Counted from the stretch's first letter, positions 15,848 to 24,460 are shown. The stretch: 33,009 nt of DNA from Mycobacterium kyogaense (GCF_003254575.1 NZ_QJUA01000050.1:1-33009), one strand, 5' to 3'. A program made the numbers and translations. Notes: generated by a model not told the origin, from the letters alone.

Positions 15848-18025
15848 GTGGCCCAGACCGAAGTGAGCACCTACTGCCGGATATGCGAACCCCAGTGCGG
15901 ATTGATCGCCACGGTTGACGACGGCAAGCTGCTGTCGATCTCAGCCGACAAGAAGCACGTCCATTCGAAGGGTTTCAGCTGTGTGAAGTCCTCGGCTGCA
16001 GTCGAATTGGCAACGGATCCCGATCGGGTGCTGAAGCCGCTCAAGCGGGTTGGAGGCCCCGGTGAGTTCGTCGAGGTGTCGTGGGACGAGGCGCTCACGG
16101 ACATCACGAGACGTCTGAGCGCGATCAGATCAGCACACGGGAAGGATGCGTTCGCCACGTTCCTAGGCAATCCCCCGGCGTTCGGATTCGCTGCGGTAAC
16201 GTGGCTGACGGGTTTACAGCAAACGCTCGGTGTCCGCTGGCGGTACAGCATCAACACTGAGGACACCGCATCCAGGATGGCGGCCAGCGCGCTGCTGTAC
16301 GGATCTGCGGCACACTTCCCGAAGCCCGATTTGTGGCGGACCAGCTATGTTGTCTTGATAGGTGCGAATCCTGTTGTTTCACACGGCTCTCTGATCGCCG
16401 AGCCGTTGTTCCGCGAAGCCCTCGAGTCGGTAGTGGAACGAGGCGGACGGGTGATCGTCGTAGATCCGCGGCGTACCGAGACGGCCCGCCGGTTCGACCA
16501 TGTTGCGGTGCGCGCCGGCGCCGACGCGTATCTACTTCTGGGGATGCTGAATGTCCTCTTCGCCGAAGATCTGGTCGACAGTTCCTTCCTGAAACGATGG
16601 ACGACGGGTGCAGACGAACTCGCCGAGATCGTGCGGGGATATCCGCCAGAGGTGTGCGCGCACCGCTGCGAGATCCCAGCCGAGACCATTCGCGAGATGG
16701 CCGTGGGCTTCGGCCGCGCGTCCTCAGCGGTGGTGTACGGGCGTACCGGCACCTGTACCCAGCAATTCGGCACGCTCAACAACATCTTGCAGGACCTACT
16801 CATGGTCGTCACGGGCAACATCGCCAAGGAGGGCGGTTGGGTATTCGGCAGTGGCATCATCGATTTCGCCAGATTGGCCAGGATGATGAAGATGGACACG
16901 TACGGCGCGTTACGTGCTCGCACCGTCGATCGCCCCGACGTGTTCGGAGTGCTGCCGTCGACGGCGCTGGCCACCGACATCACCACCCCTGGTCAAGGGC
17001 AGGTCAAGGCCCTGTTGACCGTGGGAGGCAACCCCGTCAACAGCAGCGCCGGCGGAGGTCCACGGCTGATCGAAGCACTGGAATCACTCGATCTGCATTT
17101 CTCGATCGACCTTTACGTCAACGACACGAACGCATACGCCCACTATGTGCTACCCACCACCCACATGTTCGAGCGGGAAGACTTCCCAGTGTTGGCAATG
17201 GAGGGCATGCTCCGCCCGGCCATCTGGGCCACTGATCGTGTGGTCGACCCGCCGGAGCAAGTCAGACCGGAATGGGAGATCCTTCAGGAGATCGCCCGTC
17301 GGATGGGATACGGCGGGGCCTACTCCGTGGCACCGTTACGTCGTCTGGCCAAGATCGGCATCCAGGTGAAGCCGCGCGCATTCGTCGACGTGCTGGTGAG
17401 GACCAGCCCCGTGGGTGATCTGTTCGGCCTCAGGCGAGGCGGGGTTTCCATCAAGAAACTGCTCCGCGATCACCCACACGGCAAGCAGGTCTCACCTCAT
17501 GTTCCGATCGCAAGTCTGGGACACATCCTGCGGACCGCGGACAAGAAAATTGCCTTGGCGCTTCCTCAGATGCTGGATGAACTGGCGCGCCTACAGGACG
17601 TGAAATCAGATCCGACCTATCCCCTCCGACTGCACGGGATGCGAGAAACCCGGTCACACAACAGCTGGATGCACAATGTCGGACGGCTGATGCCAAGCAG
17701 CCGGAAGCTGACCGCGCGCATCAGTGTCGTAGACGCGACAGCGGCAGGGCTTGCCGACGGCGACTTGGCGACGATCACCTCGAAGGCAGGCCGCGTCACC
17801 GTCCCGGTCACGGTCACCGACGACATGTCCGCCGGCAACATCGCGCTGCCGCATGGCTGGGGTCACCAAGGTGGATGGAGGCGTGCCAACGCCGCCGGCG
17901 GAGTGAACAGCAATGTATTGGCCAGCGGGTTGGTCGAGGACCTCGAGGTGCTGGCTGGGATGTCTGTCTTGAACGGAATTCCGGTCAGGGTCGAGCGTGC
18001 GGCAGAATCCGCCGTTCAGGGCTGA
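15848..18025 (+). CDS. Molybdopterin oxidoreductase with N-terminal [4Fe-4S] motif (paralogue 2)
   Basis: A 725-aa protein aligning along its whole length with its upstream neighbour, roughly half the residues being identical by eye. The GTG at 15848 is preferred because it places the iron-sulfur cysteines (C10, C13, C17, C45) as in paralogue 1, with an AGGCGG seven bases upstream. A start at 15758 would add 30 unrelated residues. Shared blocks include IGANPVVSHGS, VIVVDPRRTETARRFDH, VYGRTGTCTQQFGT, LHGMRETRSHNSWMHNVGRLM and ALPHGWGHQGGW. The Mo-ligand segment reads NTEDTASRMAA, again without Cys. It has no signal peptide and sits 112 bases after paralogue 1, presumably in the same transcript. 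The proteins may form a heterodimer or act on successive substrates (inference). Confidence 0.88.
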   Translation: MAQTEVSTYCRICEPQCGLIATVDDGKLLSISADKKHVHSKGFSCVKSSAAVELATDPDRVLKPLKRVGGPGEFVEVSWDEALTDITRRLSAIRSAHGKDAFATFLGNPPAFGFAAVTWLTGLQQTLGVRWRYSINTEDTASRMAASALLYGSAAHFPKPDLWRTSYVVLIGANPVVSHGSLIAEPLFREALESVVERGGRVIVVDPRRTETARRFDHVAVRAGADAYLLLGMLNVLFAEDLVDSSFLKRWTTGADELAEIVRGYPPEVCAHRCEIPAETIREMAVGFGRASSAVVYGRTGTCTQQFGTLNNILQDLLMVVTGNIAKEGGWVFGSGIIDFARLARMMKMDTYGALRARTVDRPDVFGVLPSTALATDITTPGQGQVKALLTVGGNPVNSSAGGGPRLIEALESLDLHFSIDLYVNDTNAYAHYVLPTTHMFEREDFPVLAMEGMLRPAIWATDRVVDPPEQVRPEWEILQEIARRMGYGGAYSVAPLRRLAKIGIQVKPRAFVDVLVRTSPVGDLFGLRRGGVSIKKLLRDHPHGKQVSPHVPIASLGHILRTADKKIALALPQMLDELARLQDVKSDPTYPLRLHGMRETRSHNSWMHNVGRLMPSSRKLTARISVVDATAAGLADGDLATITSKAGRVTVPVTVTDDMSAGNIALPHGWGHQGGWRRANAAGGVNSNVLASGLVEDLEVLAGMSVLNGIPVRVERAAESAVQG

Positions 18026-18115
18026 CTACGGGGCGCAGGTTGCGCATCCTCAGGGCTACCGCCACAAACACCTTCACTCGAAGTCAGCCCGAAGGTCCTG
18101 GGCGAGACGGAGGAG

Positions 18116-18132
18116 GCGGCCTTCCGGGCCGC
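18116..18132 (+). terminator. Possible hairpin terminator after the molybdopterin pair
   Basis: GCGGCC (18116-18121) and GGCCGC (18127-18132) form a GC-rich stem with a 5-base loop in the 190-base space between two convergent genes. A second small hairpin, CAGGG/CCCTG with a 3-base loop, lies at 18201-18213. Neither is followed by a clear U-run, which is common for mycobacterial terminators but lowers certainty. Confidence 0.3.
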
Positions 18133-18215
18133 GAGCTCATTCTCCGACGACAGAGCGAAGGACACGCTCGGGAAGAGTTCTTTTCCGCGGCCGCTGGGCA
18201 CAGGGGAACCCTGGG

Positions 18216-19865
18216 CTACACGTTGTGATCTGGCTGAACTAGGGCCTGTAGATCCATGCGGGCGATCTTTCCGGTACTGACGCGTGGAAGCTCATCGAGC
18301 AGTGTGATCTTGCGAGGCACCTTGTAGGAGGCGAGAGTTGAACGGACATGGTCCTTCAAGGCTTCGGGGGTGCTCAGCACACCGGGTCTGAGTACGACGA
18401 AGGCGGCCAGCCGTTGCCCGTAGCGGTCGTCGTCCACTCCGATCACTGCTGCCTCCGCAACGTGTTCGTGATTGGTCAGCGCCCGCTCGACTTCGATCGG
18501 GTACACGTTCTCGCCACCTGACACGATCATCTCGTCATCGCGACCAACCACGAACAACCGCCCACTCTCGTCCAAACGGCCCAGATCACCCGAAGACATG
18601 AACCCCTCGTGATACTGCTTGGTGCTGCCTGTGGTGTAGCCGTCGAACAGGGTTGAGTTGCGAACGAAGACGGTCCCGACCTGGCCAGTGGAAACCTCGT
18701 TGAGCTCAGGGTCGAGGATTCGGATTTCGGTCCCGTCGACCGCGGTCCCCGCAGTATCGGGCGCGACGCGCAGATCCTGGGGCGTGGCAGAGGCGATCAT
18801 CCCGACTTCGGTCGCGTTGTAATTGTTGTAGACGATGTCACCAAATCTATCCATGAAGGATGTCACGACATCTGGGCGCATTCGTGAACCGGACGCACTC
18901 GCGAAGCGCAAGGAACGGCAGCTGTACATATCGAGAGTTGGCGCGGGCAGCTCCATGATTCGGTCGAGCATCACCGGCACGATGCTGAGGCCGGTAGCGT
19001 CGTAGCGATCCACCATCTTCAGGGTCGCTTCGGGATCGAACTTGCGCCTGGTCACGATTGTGCAGGCCATCAGCGCAGACAAGACCAGTTGACTGAAACC
19101 CCATGCATGAAACATCGGCGCCGCGACGACGGTCGCTTCTTCGGCGCGCCACGGGGTGCGGTTCAGCACCGCGGTGAGCGTGTTCGCGCCACCACCGGAA
19201 TGTTGTGCGCCCTTGGGTAGACCGGTCGTGCCGGAGGTGAGCAGGATGAGACGCCCGCCGCGGACAAGCGCCTCGGGCTTGTGACCGAAGTGGTCGGCGA
19301 TCATCTTCTCGACTGTCAACCGATGAGCGTCACGCTCGTCGGCCCACGCGACCAGCTGACGGATATCAGGTCGGCCCTCCACGGAATGACCAACGGTGGA
19401 GGCGAATTCTTCATCATAGATGAGGGTGTCAACGTTCTCTCGCTTCACGACTTCGGCCAACGCTGGACCGGCGAACGAGGTATTGAGGAGCAGAACGTTC
19501 GCGCCGATCCTGTTGGCTGCTGCAACCGCTTCGATGAAGCCGCGATGATTGCGGCACATCACACCAACAACGTTGACTTTCGCACCCGGCAGAGCCTGAA
19601 GGCCTGCGGCCAGCGCGTTGCACCGGTCGTCGATCTGCTTCCACGTCAAGGAGCCGATGTCGTCGACGAGGCCTAGGCGATCGGGGCACCGTATTGCCGA
19701 CGCGGCCAACCCCACGGTATTCGAGAGCTTTTCGTTTCGTGCGGACAACGCCACGCGAATGTACTTGTCTGGCCTCATCGGAACCAACAGTCGTGTCCGG
19801 ACCAGCGTGCCCACAGTCTCGTAGATCGGAGTGGCTACGCGGATGGGAGGAATCAACCGGTTCAC
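18216..19865 (-). CDS. FadD12-like acyl-CoA synthetase (AMP-forming)
   Basis: A 549-aa adenylate-forming ligase that activates a fatty or other carboxylic acid to its CoA ester. Motifs: P-loop LTSGTTGLPKG (about 209-219), VAAPMFHAWGFSQ, YNNYNATEVG, SSGDLGRLDESGRL, GRDDEMIVSGGENVYP and the C-terminal catalytic Lys533 in STGKIARMDL. The extended N-terminus and LPLAT neighbour recall the M. tuberculosis fadD12 (Rv1427c)/Rv1428c/Rv1425 group. The GTG at 19865 follows the stop of the acyltransferase gene by four bases, so the two are an operon. It is convergent with the molybdopterin pair. The likely product is a long-chain or branched acyl-CoA feeding either oxidation or the acyltransferases next door. 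Confidence 0.92.
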   Translation of the reverse strand: MNRLIPPIRVATPIYETVGTLVRTRLLVPMRPDKYIRVALSARNEKLSNTVGLAASAIRCPDRLGLVDDIGSLTWKQIDDRCNALAAGLQALPGAKVNVVGVMCRNHRGFIEAVAAANRIGANVLLLNTSFAGPALAEVVKRENVDTLIYDEEFASTVGHSVEGRPDIRQLVAWADERDAHRLTVEKMIADHFGHKPEALVRGGRLILLTSGTTGLPKGAQHSGGGANTLTAVLNRTPWRAEEATVVAAPMFHAWGFSQLVLSALMACTIVTRRKFDPEATLKMVDRYDATGLSIVPVMLDRIMELPAPTLDMYSCRSLRFASASGSRMRPDVVTSFMDRFGDIVYNNYNATEVGMIASATPQDLRVAPDTAGTAVDGTEIRILDPELNEVSTGQVGTVFVRNSTLFDGYTTGSTKQYHEGFMSSGDLGRLDESGRLFVVGRDDEMIVSGGENVYPIEVERALTNHEHVAEAAVIGVDDDRYGQRLAAFVVLRPGVLSTPEALKDHVRSTLASYKVPRKITLLDELPRVSTGKIARMDLQALVQPDHNV

Positions 19866-19869
19866 GTCA

Positions 19870-20691
19870 TCACCCGACTATCGGAAGCCGGCGTTGCCGC
19901 GCCAGATCGTCCAAGGCGTCTTGCATCAGGGTGCGTACCCAGGCGTCGACAGCGTCGATATCTGGGTCTGCTCCGAACTCTGCACGTACGTCGATCGGTT
20001 CGAGTATCTGCGTGACGATCTTACTCGGCAAGGGCAGATTGATCGGAAGGATCACGCTGAGCCCGAACGGAATTCCGAAAGACACGGGGAGAATCTTGAC
20101 GCGGGCCAGCTTGTCGAGTCGCAGCATGCGAGAGAGCCACTCGCCACGACTCACATACAACTGATTCTCCTGTCCGCCGATTGACACGACCGGGACGATA
20201 GGGACACCAGCCTTGATCGCGGCACTGACGTAGCCCGTGCGCCCCGCAAAATCAATGGTGTTCCTCGCGGAAGTCGGCCGCCAAACGTCATAGTCGCCGC
20301 CTGGAAACACCAACACCACGGCACCCGAGCGCAGAGCTTGTTCCGTGTTGACGTGATTGGCCCGTACGAAGCCGGCTTTCATCAGCAGCTCCGCGGTTGG
20401 CCCGGACAACAGGACGTCGTGACTGAGAAAGTACATCGGCCGGTCGTAACCGAACTCATCGTAGAAGTCTGTCGCGAGCACCGGGATATCGAATGCGAAG
20501 GTGCCGCCCGAGTGATTCGACACCACCAGGGCGCCACCGGAAGGGAAGGCATCGAGGTTTCGCACCTCGGAGCGGTGATACCCCTTGATGAGGGGACGAA
20601 GCGTGCGCAGCAGCCGTTTCACAACGACCGGGTCCCATTTCGCCACCTCGCCGCGGTCGGGCCGGGGTGGTTCGTTACCAGATTGCGTCAC
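19870..20691 (-). CDS. Lysophospholipid-acyltransferase-like protein (Rv1428c-like)
   Basis: A 273-aa protein of the PlsC-like glycerolipid acyltransferase fold, which transfers an acyl chain from acyl-CoA to a lyso-lipid or glycerol backbone. Seen here: VVSNHSGGTFAFDIPV as the first motif, VFPGGDYDVWRP as the EGGxxR-type motif, and GVPIVPVVSIGGQE as the late motif. The first motif is H-x7-D rather than the standard H-x4-D, as expected for the MGAT/Rv1428c-like branch (from memory). There is no clear membrane helix. The start is a GTG with AAGGGG five bases upstream. It is first in an operon with the FadD12-like ligase and divergent from the WS/DGAT, so the ligase probably supplies its acyl-CoA. 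Confidence 0.85.
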   Translation of the reverse strand: MTQSGNEPPRPDRGEVAKWDPVVVKRLLRTLRPLIKGYHRSEVRNLDAFPSGGALVVSNHSGGTFAFDIPVLATDFYDEFGYDRPMYFLSHDVLLSGPTAELLMKAGFVRANHVNTEQALRSGAVVLVFPGGDYDVWRPTSARNTIDFAGRTGYVSAAIKAGVPIVPVVSIGGQENQLYVSRGEWLSRMLRLDKLARVKILPVSFGIPFGLSVILPINLPLPSKIVTQILEPIDVRAEFGADPDIDAVDAWVRTLMQDALDDLARQRRLPIVG

Positions 20692-20733
20692 CGTATCCCC
20701 TTTGGGTCGACTCGACTGACCATAGTACCGATA

Positions 20734-20753
20734 TCGCGAATATTCCTTCGCGT
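20734..20753 (+). promoter_or_regulatory. Shared palindromic operator candidate, copy B
   Basis: The core GCGAATATTCCTTCGCGT (20736-20753) matches copy A at 16 of 18 positions and has the longest symmetric arms, CGCGAA and TTCGCG. It lies in the 143-base divergent promoter region, 43 bases upstream of the LPLAT-like start and 82 bases upstream of the WS/DGAT start. This is a position from which one repressor could control both transcripts. A further TTCGC half-site follows 10 bases later (20757-20759 region). Confidence 0.7.
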
Positions 20754-20834
20754 CTATTCGCCGACGGGACCTTCCATCGTGAGTTTAGATGGGCAGTGAG
20801 ATTCACAACGACTAAAGGCATTTGCGAGGGATCA

Positions 20835-22244
20835 GTGAAGAGACTAGGCGGCTGGGATGCAGTTCTTCTCTACAGCGAGAACCCGAATTCGCATCAGCAC
20901 ACAGTGAAGGCAGGCGTCATCGACGCGTCGGCCTCCAATGGCTCGTTCAACTATCACTCGTTTCGTCGGGCCCTGGAGGCGCGCTTACACCTACTCGATC
21001 CGTTGCGATACCAGCTGATTGACATTCCCCTAGGACTCCACCACCCGATGTGGTTGGAGAACTGCGACGTGGATCTTGATTACCACGCCCGCCGATATTT
21101 CGTCAGGAGCCCTGGAGACCGCAATGCTCTCGATGAAGCTATCGGAGACATCGCGAGTACCCCGTTGGCTCGTGACCGCCCCCTGTGGGAGTTCTACTTC
21201 ATCGAGGGGCTTACCAACGACCGTTACGCGATCGTCGGCAAGATGCACCATGCGGTGGCCGACGGCCTGGCATCGGCCAATCTGCTGGCGCGTGCGCTCG
21301 ATCCTGACATTGCGCCAGAGGACGAGGGCCGCGCGTACTCCGGCGATCAGTACCCGTCGAGAGGGAAACTCGTCCGACAAGCAATGGCGGATCACGTCGG
21401 GCAGATCATGGACTTGCCAGGCCTGCTTCGTGACACCGGCGCTGGCATTCAGCGGGTTCGGCGCAATCGGCGGACCGTGCCGGGCCTGGCTCGACGCTTT
21501 GCGCCACCGCCCACATTCATCAACCATCCAGTAGGTCCCAGGCGACGGTTCGCCAGTGCAATCGTCACTTTGACGGAGATGAAGGAAACCAGCAAGAAGT
21601 TGGGCATCACCATCAACGACTTGGTGCTGGCAATCGGCGCCGGCGCCCTCCGTGCACTGCAGCTCCGCTACGACGACCGCGCCGACGCGCCACTTCTCTG
21701 CGGTGTTCCGGTGAGCACCGACCTGTCCCCAGACCGCATCTCAGGCAACGCACTTGGCCTGATGGTCATATCGCTACCGGTTGATGTCGAGGATGTCTTG
21801 GAGCGTGTGCGGCTCACCGCCGTCGCGACAGAAATCGGCAAGCAGAACAACGCCCTGCTGGGCCGGGAGCTCATGAGCCGCTGGTCGAATTACCTCCCAC
21901 CCGCAGTGGGCACCGCGGCCTTCTCGTGGCTCGGCAGAGGCGGATTCAGGAACAGGCTCGTGAACGTTTCCATCTCCAATGTGCCGGGCCCTCGTGTTGG
22001 CGGCAGAATCGTGGGCGCGCCGATGTCCGAGCTACTGTCCGTCGGTACGCTCACATTCGGGGTGGGGCTCAACATCACCGTGTGGAGCTACGTCGACCAC
22101 GTCACGTTCAATGTGCTCGAAGACGCTGCGACCGTGAATGATCCGCATGAGGTCACCGACGCCATGGTGGCTGAGTTCGCAGCTATCCGCCATGCAGCGG
22201 GCCTCTCGTCGCAGCTGAGCGAGCCCAGCTCCGCGTTGGTGTGA
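20835..22244 (+). CDS. Wax ester synthase/diacylglycerol acyltransferase (WS/DGAT, Tgs-type)
   Basis: A 469-aa protein of the mycobacterial triacylglycerol synthase family, which esterifies diacylglycerol or alcohols with acyl-CoA to make storage lipids. The active-site motif HHxxxDG is H138-H139-AVA-D143-G144 (KMHHAVADG). Other family blocks are RDRPLWEFYFIEGL, NDLVLAIGAGALR, and the C-terminal VSNVPGPR-like ISNVPGPRVGG with FGVGLNITVWSY. The GTG at 20835 (VKRLGGWDAVLLYSE) is chosen because WS/DGATs begin with this sequence and an AGGGA lies four bases upstream; the frame is open further upstream to 20667, over the operator and the divergent gene. It is divergent from the LPLAT-like/FadD12-like pair, matching the Rv1425 neighbourhood. 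It links the cluster to lipid storage. Confidence 0.93.
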   Translation: MKRLGGWDAVLLYSENPNSHQHTVKAGVIDASASNGSFNYHSFRRALEARLHLLDPLRYQLIDIPLGLHHPMWLENCDVDLDYHARRYFVRSPGDRNALDEAIGDIASTPLARDRPLWEFYFIEGLTNDRYAIVGKMHHAVADGLASANLLARALDPDIAPEDEGRAYSGDQYPSRGKLVRQAMADHVGQIMDLPGLLRDTGAGIQRVRRNRRTVPGLARRFAPPPTFINHPVGPRRRFASAIVTLTEMKETSKKLGITINDLVLAIGAGALRALQLRYDDRADAPLLCGVPVSTDLSPDRISGNALGLMVISLPVDVEDVLERVRLTAVATEIGKQNNALLGRELMSRWSNYLPPAVGTAAFSWLGRGGFRNRLVNVSISNVPGPRVGGRIVGAPMSELLSVGTLTFGVGLNITVWSYVDHVTFNVLEDAATVNDPHEVTDAMVAEFAAIRHAAGLSSQLSEPSSALV

Positions 22245-22278
22245 CACAACAATGCGCCCGCTCCGGGCGATCCGTGAT

Positions 22279-22309
22279 CGGGTAAGCACGGCCGGCTCGT
22301 GCTTACCCG
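22279..22309. terminator. Strong hairpin between convergent genes
   Basis: CGGGTAAGCACG (22279-22290) and CGTGCTTACCCG (22298-22309) are a perfect 12-bp inverted repeat with a 7-base loop. The repeat sits between the stop of the WS/DGAT gene and the stop of the convergent DapB-like gene. The symmetric stem can work for both strands. No long U-run follows. Confidence 0.75.
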
Positions 22310-22442
22310 TTCACATCTCAGATCGTCACCCGCACCTCGCGGAGCATGAATCACGTTTTGCGCGCGGACCGTCGGGCCGACGCTCCGGCACCATCGTCCA
22401 TTGCAAACGACTTCATCTGGGGTGTTGCCGCACGAAGCAGAA

Positions 22443-23579
22443 TCAGAACCCGTAGCCGTCGCTTTCCTGTGTGGTGACGGCGGGAAGCGTGCGGAAATCT
22501 GGCGCAGCGTACGTCATCGGCCGCTCGTACATGATGCCGTTTGGCGCCTTGCACACTGGGGCGACAAGTTGAAGAAGTAGCGTACCGGACATGTGTGTGA
22601 TGACCGGAACGCCGTCGTCGCGGGTGGTTGACATGTCGAACTGAGCTCGTAGGCGGGACGGATCCCCGTCGATGTCAACGATGTAGTTTACGTCGCCGGC
22701 GAATGGGCCGAAGGGGACATCGCTCAACCCTTGGTTTCGATTGTGCGCACCGATGTACCCGATCTCCTCATGGGTGTAGAAGTGGTGGTCCCCAATGAAC
22801 CCGTTCTCGGTGAGCCGCACGCCGACTGCCGTTCCCTTCTTCACCGGCACCGTCCCCAACATGAGGTCGTGTTCTGCGGGTATACCGTCGTAGGTGCTCT
22901 CGAAGCGGATCTCATCCGGGCTGACGCCGAAGAGCTTCACGCCGATGTATGCGCCGACGTCGCGGTAGTAGGGCGACATCATCTGGTAACCGGGGCAGTC
23001 CGTGTTGAACCAGTCGAGACTCTGCCCCATGCCCATGACGTGCACGAGGGCCTCACCCATCTCGGCGAACAGGACATCGGCGTTACATGCCTCCACCAGG
23101 CGGACGTGCTTCACCTTGGACATGAGCGCGGTGAGGGAGAGGATGATCCGCTCTCCCCAGAAGCTGGGATGCGGACCGGAGCCCTTCACCGTGACATTTC
23201 CGATGGCACAGGCCTCTTCGAGCCGTTTGACGTACTCGGCGCCCCGGCGGTGCGGGAAGTGGTATGCCGCGGTGCTGATGATGTTCTTGCCCGATTTGAG
23301 CAGTTCCAATACGTCGGCTTCGTTCTGCGCGTCGGCCATCGGCTGGGGGGTGTGGATGACACAGTCGGCGTCCAGAGCGTAGATGGCTTCAGCGTCACTT
23401 GTCGCCAGCACGCCGACGGGATCCCCGCCGGCCAGCACGCCGACGTCAACACCGTCCTTGCTGGGTGACCACACCTTCGCTCCGACGACCTCGAACTCGG
23501 GGCGGCGCAACGCTTCACGCATCGCGTTACCGCCGACATGCCCCGGACCCCAGAAAACCAACTTGTACTTCTTGGACAC
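22443..23579 (-). CDS. DapB-like NAD(P)-binding oxidoreductase
   Basis: A 378-aa protein with an N-terminal Rossmann fold (LVFWGPGHVGGNAMREAL, GxGxxG at about 11-16) like dihydrodipicolinate reductase or 2,4-diaminopentanoate dehydrogenase. A larger C-terminal domain follows, with VKGSGPHPSFWGERIILSL, AEMGEALVHVMGMGQS and HFYTHEEIGYIGAHNR. It is much longer than true DapB (about 250 aa) and lacks its lysine-pathway context, so a biosynthetic DapB role is unlikely. Actinobacteria carry several such proteins beside acyl-CoA and Mce genes. The GTG at 23579 follows a GAGGAGG by six bases. It is a single-gene unit with operator copy C about 95 bases upstream and the strong hairpin downstream. The substrate is not known. 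Confidence 0.8.
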   Translation of the reverse strand: MSKKYKLVFWGPGHVGGNAMREALRRPEFEVVGAKVWSPSKDGVDVGVLAGGDPVGVLATSDAEAIYALDADCVIHTPQPMADAQNEADVLELLKSGKNIISTAAYHFPHRRGAEYVKRLEEACAIGNVTVKGSGPHPSFWGERIILSLTALMSKVKHVRLVEACNADVLFAEMGEALVHVMGMGQSLDWFNTDCPGYQMMSPYYRDVGAYIGVKLFGVSPDEIRFESTYDGIPAEHDLMLGTVPVKKGTAVGVRLTENGFIGDHHFYTHEEIGYIGAHNRNQGLSDVPFGPFAGDVNYIVDIDGDPSRLRAQFDMSTTRDDGVPVITHMSGTLLLQLVAPVCKAPNGIMYERPMTYAAPDFRTLPAVTTQESDGYGF

Positions 23580-23947
23580 CAGTGTCCTCCTCTATCGATG
23601 CTTATGGGCGCCGTCGCCTGTGTTGACCGCGCCCATCGTCGCGGTTCATGGTGCAAGGACGCGGCCTCGCCTTGACGCGAATCCATATTCGCATGTTTAG
23701 TCTTCTCGCACAAGTACTCCGGCCGCCTGGAGCACGAATGTCGGGATAAGGCAGACAGTTTCCCGCTACGCCGGCCGATCTCTCATGTAGTCGCTGTCTC
23801 GCAACGGTTTACAAGAAAGTAGGTTCTCGGCCAATCGGCGGACAGTAACCAGCGAACTCGGCGCTGTCCTCTGACAAAAGCAGAGTGTTCCCAGGGCCGG
23901 ATTCTTCGACCACTCATCAGTGTAGTGGCGCAGGGTCGACAGATCCG
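23580..23947. other. 368-base gap between the Mce operon end and the DapB-like gene
   Basis: No gene is supported. It contains operator copy C (23675-23694), the likely promoter of the DapB-like gene and its GAGGAGG ribosome site. A weak 5-bp hairpin (CTCTG/CAGAG, 23869-23885) follows the last gene of the Mce operon and might help termination. Confidence 0.5.
23675..23694 (-). promoter_or_regulatory. Shared palindromic operator candidate, copy C
   Basis: On the minus strand the core reads GCGAATATGGATTCGCGT, with AT before it as in copy A. The half-sites GCGAA and TTCGC and the trailing GT are identical in all three copies; only the central three bases vary among A, B and C. It lies 96-115 bases upstream of the DapB-like start, on the promoter side. 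Confidence 0.7.
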
Positions 23948-24460
23948 TCACGGCGGGCTGAGGTAGGTGCCCGTCGGCGTGATGAAGAACTTGAAGGGCC
24001 CCCGTGCACAGTAGACGCTCGCATCCGACATGGTGACGCACCGTGTGCCGTTGTACTCGATGTAGCTGCGCCGCGGCAGTTCCCGTTCTGCTCGCTCCGC
24101 CGGAAACTGCACGCCCAGCAGCCAGTCGTACCGCGTGACGATGTTCCCGTTCACCCACCCGACGTTGGTGGTGCCCGGCGGGGCTCCGGTGATCTCACCG
24201 ACGCAGCCGAAGCTACCGCGATCCCAGATGCCGCAATTCAGTCCCGTTGGCGTCGAGAACCACACGCCACCCGAGCTCGCCGTGAAGTAGTCGTCGTATC
24301 GCACGCGATCGTAGGACCTGACGATGAGATTCGTGTCCGGGTACGGCGGCGGTGTGCCACTGGGGTCCGGGTCTGCATGGGCCACTGGGGGCATCAGGAG
24401 AACTGACAGGGCCGCAAGGCCGACGCCGGCCGCCAGAGAACGGCGGCGAAGCCCGTTCAC
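23948..24460 (-). CDS. Exported 170-aa protein with four cysteines, last gene of Mce operon
   Basis: The GTG at 24460 overlaps the stop of the upstream gene as GTGA and is followed by a textbook Sec signal peptide (RRRSLAAGVGLAALSVLLMPPVAHA, cleavage before DPDP at about residue 29). A start at 24550 would bury the signal in a basic leader. The mature part holds four Cys in two pairs (CGIWDRGSFGC and CVTMSDASVYC), suggesting two disulfides in an extracytoplasmic domain, and the motif SSGGVWFSTPTGLNCGIW. No enzymatic motif is recognised. It resembles secreted mycobacterial proteins of unknown function. GGGGAA lies six bases upstream of the start. Confidence 0.75.
   Translation of the reverse strand: MNGLRRRSLAAGVGLAALSVLLMPPVAHADPDPSGTPPPYPDTNLIVRSYDRVRYDDYFTASSGGVWFSTPTGLNCGIWDRGSFGCVGEITGAPPGTTNVGWVNGNIVTRYDWLLGVQFPAERAERELPRRSYIEYNGTRCVTMSDASVYCARGPFKFFITPTGTYLSPP

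Noticed and set aside
19757..19776. Fourth copy of the shared operator inside the FadD12-like gene
   Set aside because: Only the ACGCGAA half matches; the second half-site is absent and it lies in coding sequence.
22443..23579. Lysine-pathway DapB
   Set aside because: The Rossmann motif is DapB-like, but the protein is over 100 residues longer, lacks the DapB catalytic signature and sits in a lipid gene context.
23766..24158. Minus-strand frame reaching into the Mce operon end
   Set aside because: It overlaps the four-Cys exported protein in another frame, and its sequence is His/Arg-rich without a domain.
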